A stretch of 9,055 nt of DNA from an uncultured Devosia sp. (GTDB lineage Bacteria; Pseudomonadota; Alphaproteobacteria; Rhizobiales; Devosiaceae): positions 1 to 9,055 of the forward strand of contig CAMLKN010000083.1 of NCBI GenBank assembly GCA_946480655.1, read 5' to 3'. The notes below the pieces were generated by a model, which ran no database searches, was not told the origin of the DNA, and was given only the letters and a program-made list of their open reading frames with translations. Each line of letters starts with the position of its first letter. Position 1 is the first letter of the stretch. A program made the position numbers and the translations under genes. This document shows positions 6,152 to 9,055 of the stretch, piece after piece.

Positions 6152-7200
6152 CCGAGCGCGAGCCACGGCATGAAGGGTCCGGTCTGGATCATGTGCTGAT
6201 CCTGGCGCCTTATCGCAGGGATGGGGACTATCTGGCTCGGCTGCTGAGCGAGCACGACATCGCTGTAAGCATTGGCACCGGGGCGGAGGAACCGGGCGCG
6301 ATGTTCGCGACGGACCCCGGGGTGCTCGTGGCAACGCACGAAGCGCTCTCGCCGGCTATCGTGGCCTCGGTTGCCGACTACCTGGCCAGCCAGCCACCAT
6401 GGTCGGAAATGCCCATCCTGGTGCTACTGGACCGCGCATCAAGGCCGGACCAGGTCAGAGCGGAACTTGGTCGCGCCTGGCCGCGTTCGCGGCAGATCTT
6501 CTATCAGAGACCCGTCGCCGCCGTGGAGCTGATCAGCGGCGTCCAGTCGGCGCTTCTCGCCCGTTGGCGGCAGCGGGACGTACGCGATCACATCGTGCGG
6601 GAAATGGAACTGCGGCGCGAACTCAACCATCGGGTCAAGAATATACTGGCCAGCGTGACCTCGATTTTCGAGATGACCAGGCGGGGTGCCACCGGGATCG
6701 ATACTTTCACTGAGGATTTCCGCGGGCGCCTGCGGGCCCTGGAGAAGGTGCACTCGGCTGTCTTTCACGCTGGGGTCGGCGTCGTGTCGATCGCCGAAGT
6801 CGCGACATTGACCTTCGAGCCTTATCGGCTGGCGGGCCGGGAGCGCATCCATGCCGAAGGGCCCGACATTGGTCTGCAGGGAGAGGCCGGCACCACCCTG
6901 GCCCTGTGTCTGCACGAGCTGGCGACCAATGCCATCAAATATGGATCGCTGTCGCGACCAGAGGGAGAGGTCCGGCTGCGCTGGGCCGTTTCCGACGACA
7001 GCGAACCCGAGCTGGCCCTCACCTGGAAAGAGGCAGGGGGACCGCCCGTGGCGGAACCGAACCGCCAGGGCTACGGCACACGATACGTGCGCACCGCCCT
7101 GACGGCGCTCTTCGGGCGCCCGCCGGTCATGTCGTTTGAAAGCGACGGCCTGCGTTGTGACGTCAGCGGCCCATTGCTGCGAGTGACGGGCAACTTATAG
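6148..7200 (+). CDS. HWE-family sensor histidine kinase with N-terminal pseudo-receiver
   Basis: This is a 350-residue soluble kinase with no membrane segment. Residues 13-138 have the alternating strand/helix pattern of a receiver domain (HVLILAPYRRDGDYLARLL, then MPILVLLD, then IFYQRPVAAVELI). The acidic pocket is gone (APYR), the phospho-Asp position reads VLVATHEAL and the lysine is Arg121, so it looks like a pseudo-receiver. Residues 145-180 form a coiled helix and the phosphoacceptor H-box RRELNHRVKNILASV with His161. The HWE-type ATPase domain follows: N-box LHELATNAIKYG (Asn261), the W-x-E motif WKEAGGPP (Trp293, Glu295) and a glycine-rich GYGTRYV. GTG 6148 overlaps the kaiC stop by four bases with no SD, so translation is coupled and the products are probably partners. 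The receiver-only gene 45 bases downstream is its likely phosphorylation target. KaiC genes beside histidine kinases are known in other proteobacteria. Confidence 0.92.
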   Translation: MTEREPRHEGSGLDHVLILAPYRRDGDYLARLLSEHDIAVSIGTGAEEPGAMFATDPGVLVATHEALSPAIVASVADYLASQPPWSEMPILVLLDRASRPDQVRAELGRAWPRSRQIFYQRPVAAVELISGVQSALLARWRQRDVRDHIVREMELRRELNHRVKNILASVTSIFEMTRRGATGIDTFTEDFRGRLRALEKVHSAVFHAGVGVVSIAEVATLTFEPYRLAGRERIHAEGPDIGLQGEAGTTLALCLHELATNAIKYGSLSRPEGEVRLRWAVSDDSEPELALTWKEAGGPPVAEPNRQGYGTRYVRTALTALFGRPPVMSFESDGLRCDVSGPLLRVTGNL

Positions 7201-7245
7201 GGGCCAGCCGAGTTGTGCTTCTCATCGAACCGCAGCCGGGACCCC

Positions 7246-7608
7246 ATGCGCATACTTTATCTCGAGGACAATCCTCTGCTCGCATTTCATGTCGAGCAGA
7301 TGATAGAGGACACCGGGCATACCAGCGCCGGGTCCCTCGCCAGCTTTTCAGAGCTCAAGGAGGCCTTTGCGTCGCTCCAGTTCGATGCAGCGCTGGTCGA
7401 TATCGACCTGGCCGATGGCCCGACCGGACCGGATGCGGCGGCGTGGCTTCATACCCGCGGCATCCCCGCACTTTTTGTCACGGGACAGGGCCAGGTCGCG
7501 GCACAACACACCGATGTCTCCCTGGGCTGGATAGAAAAGCCGATCTCGGCGACCGATTTCGCGAGCAAGGTCGAGCTTCTTTGTGCGACAGTCTCGGCGC
7601 GCCGCTGA
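7246..7608 (+). CDS. Single-domain response regulator (receiver only)
   Basis: This 120-residue protein consists of a receiver domain alone, with no DNA-binding or enzymatic output. The conserved pocket is complete: Glu7-Asp8 in LYLEDN, phosphoacceptor Asp52 in ALVDIDLADG, Thr79 in LFVTGQG and Lys98 in WIEKPIS. I chose ATG 7246 because MRILYLEDNPLL is the normal opening of the fold; a weak GGGA lies four bases upstream. Earlier TTG/GTG starts would only add residues without family character. It sits between two HWE kinases, 45 bases after the first and 28 before the second. It may therefore accept phosphate from either, acting as a shuttle or phosphate sink in a relay. HWE kinases are often paired with such stand-alone receivers. 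Confidence 0.92.
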   Translation: MRILYLEDNPLLAFHVEQMIEDTGHTSAGSLASFSELKEAFASLQFDAALVDIDLADGPTGPDAAAWLHTRGIPALFVTGQGQVAAQHTDVSLGWIEKPISATDFASKVELLCATVSARR

Positions 7609-7636
7609 ATTGACCGCATTTGGGGAACAGCCTTCG

Positions 7637-9037
7637 ATGGGCGCGGACCAGCAGGGCCAGGGAGGCGATGGCGGACCGACTGTGCACCGGATGGAAACGG
7701 CATTGGCTTCTGATCGCGGATCGGAAATCGCGGCCCTGGCAGAGGACTCCCCGGCAATGCTGTGGAGAGGCAATGCATCGGGACGCTGCGTCTATCTCAA
7801 CGCGCGCATGCGGGAGTTCTGGGGCCTGACGATTGACCAGTGCAGCACGTTCGACTGGTCGACGAGCTTGCTGGAAGAAGATCATGAGGCCGTGTTCGGT
7901 CCGTTTGGGCAGGGCATGACATCTCAACAGGCCTTCGAATGCGAGGGGCGCTACCGGCGTGCAGATGGCCAGGTGCGTGTCCTGCGCACCCGCGCGACCC
8001 CTTACCTCGACGCACACGGCCAGTTCGCCGGCATGATCGGTGTCAACGAAGACATGACCGAGCTGCGCCAGGCCGAGAGAAGCCTCGAGCAGGCGATGGC
8101 AAAGCTTCAGGAGACCACGGATCACCACAGGGCCGTTGCCGACCGCTTAAGTTTGGCCACCACGATTTCGGGGCTCGCAATGTCCGAGCACGACCGGGAT
8201 CTTCGCTACACTTGGTCACATAACGTTACGGGCGATCCGATCGGCCTAACGCCTAGCGAGGCCTTCGGCGAAGAGATCGGACGCGAGCTCGAAGACATTC
8301 TGCGTTCAGGCTTGTCGGAGCCCCAGTCGCGCGAACTTGAGCTCAATGTTGGAGGCAGTCCAATCTGGCTGGCCGTGCAGACAGTGCCTTTGTCCCGACC
8401 GGACGGCGCCGCTAGTATCGTGGCCAGCGCCCTCGACATCACCCACCGCAAGCAGAACGAACAGAAGCTCGAAGTCCTTGCGAGGGAGCTGTCCCATCGC
8501 GTCAAAAATGTCTTTGCCCTGGTACAGGCGATTGTCCGGCAAAGCGCGCGTTCGGGTGGCGTGTCCGAAGATTTCCTTACAAGTCTTGATGCCCGCCTCG
8601 TTTCGTTAGCACGCGCCCAAGATGCGCTGCTTGAAAACAATTCTAGGAACGCCGTCCTGTCCGAATTGCTCTCAGCTCAGGTGTCCCATTTAAGTGGGGT
8701 GCGGCTCCAGGGTCCCGCTTCCACCGTTGTGCCCGCCCAAGCAGCACCTTACGTGGCTCTGGCAGTCCACGAGCTTGGAACCAATGCAACCAAATATGGG
8801 AGCTTGAGCGTGACGGATGGCTGGGTCGAACTTTCCTGGAGTGAAGCCGAAGAGGGCTCGATTTGCTTAGAGTGGCGTGAGCACGGCGGACCGAGGCGGT
8901 CATCCCAGCTGGGCAATGGGTTTGGTACGCAGCTCCTGACGCGTTTGTTCTCCGGCGCCACAATGGGCGAAGCCAATTTGTGTTTCGGCGAGACCGGACT
9001 GATTTGGCAGGCGAGGATACCTCCAGCGACACAATAG
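7637..9037 (+). CDS. PAS-PAS-HWE sensor histidine kinase
   Basis: This 466-residue soluble kinase has a complete HWE transmitter. The first PAS domain spans about 30-145 (MLWRGNASGRCVYLNARMREFWG, ending IGVNEDMTELRQAE). A coiled coil follows at 143-170, then a second, shorter PAS at about 170-272 (EHDRDLRYTWSHN, ending SALDITHRKQNEQK). The H-box LARELSHRVKNVFALVQAI carries His287. The ATPase domain has N-box VHELGTNATKYGS (Asn383), W-x-E in LEWREHGGP (Trp413, Glu415) and glycine-rich GNGFGTQLL. I use ATG 7637, with GGGGAA about nine bases upstream (7622-7627). GTG 7583 would overlap the receiver gene by 26 bases, and ATG 7691 would also be possible. PAS1 looks like the cofactor- or ligand-binding type, but neither PAS carries a LOV Cys motif. 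From about 8147 the gene becomes richer in A/T and uses four TTA leucine codons. Confidence 0.92.
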   Translation: MGADQQGQGGDGGPTVHRMETALASDRGSEIAALAEDSPAMLWRGNASGRCVYLNARMREFWGLTIDQCSTFDWSTSLLEEDHEAVFGPFGQGMTSQQAFECEGRYRRADGQVRVLRTRATPYLDAHGQFAGMIGVNEDMTELRQAERSLEQAMAKLQETTDHHRAVADRLSLATTISGLAMSEHDRDLRYTWSHNVTGDPIGLTPSEAFGEEIGRELEDILRSGLSEPQSRELELNVGGSPIWLAVQTVPLSRPDGAASIVASALDITHRKQNEQKLEVLARELSHRVKNVFALVQAIVRQSARSGGVSEDFLTSLDARLVSLARAQDALLENNSRNAVLSELLSAQVSHLSGVRLQGPASTVVPAQAAPYVALAVHELGTNATKYGSLSVTDGWVELSWSEAEEGSICLEWREHGGPRRSSQLGNGFGTQLLTRLFSGATMGEANLCFGETGLIWQARIPPATQ

Positions 9038-9055
9038 GGAGTTGGTGACGGAGCC

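Noticed and set aside
4943..6334. 463-codon open frame antisense to the KaiC-like gene
   Set aside because: It is a shadow frame; the sense strand contains two Walker A motifs and a full KaiC domain pair.
7583..7636. GTG 7583 as the start of the second kinase
   Set aside because: It would overlap the receiver gene by 26 bases in a region without kinase features, and ATG 7637 has GGGGAA at a usable spacing; kept only as an alternative.

Overview
The window is GC-rich (roughly 60-65%), densely coded and free of IS elements, tRNA, rRNA or CRISPR that I can see. Two HWE-family histidine kinases, a short LOV photoreceptor, a UgpC/MalK-type sugar ABC ATPase and extensive stop/start overlaps suggest an alphaproteobacterium, most likely Hyphomicrobiales (Rhizobiales). 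The family or genus cannot be fixed from this sequence; a Devosia-like genome is a guess.

Left edge (1-1330, + strand): the 3' part of a CUT1-type sugar ABC transporter ATPase, overlapping by one base with a TIM-barrel protein of unassigned function. This is the tail of a carbohydrate uptake/catabolism operon. It is followed by a 360-bp convergent intergenic stretch (1331-1690) that is poorer in GC and carries an alternating set of complementary CCGAG/CTCGG blocks.

Middle (1691-4573): a short stand-alone LOV protein (minus strand, with the photoactive Cys and flavin-contact residues) diverges from a large (739 aa) AI-2E-family membrane protein. That protein has a long cytoplasmic tail containing an alpha/beta Rossmann-like segment and a GAF-like domain.

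Right part (4715-9037, + strand): a signalling operon. It holds a double-domain KaiC-like ATPase, a HWE histidine kinase with a degenerate receiver-like N-terminus (GTGA overlap with kaiC), a single-domain response regulator, and a second HWE kinase with two PAS domains. No kaiA or kaiB is in the window. The simplest reading is a KaiC-linked phosphorelay: the KaiC-like ATPase probably modulates the adjacent HWE kinase, which signals through the receiver-only protein, with a second PAS-HWE kinase feeding in. The nearby LOV protein and the GAF-tailed AI-2E protein could provide light or small-molecule input, but that link is inference from proximity only.

Most notable for follow-up: the KaiC-like protein has lost the paired glutamates in its first ATPase domain but keeps them in the second; the neighbouring kinase carries a pseudo-receiver; and the AI-2E protein has an unusual sensory tail.
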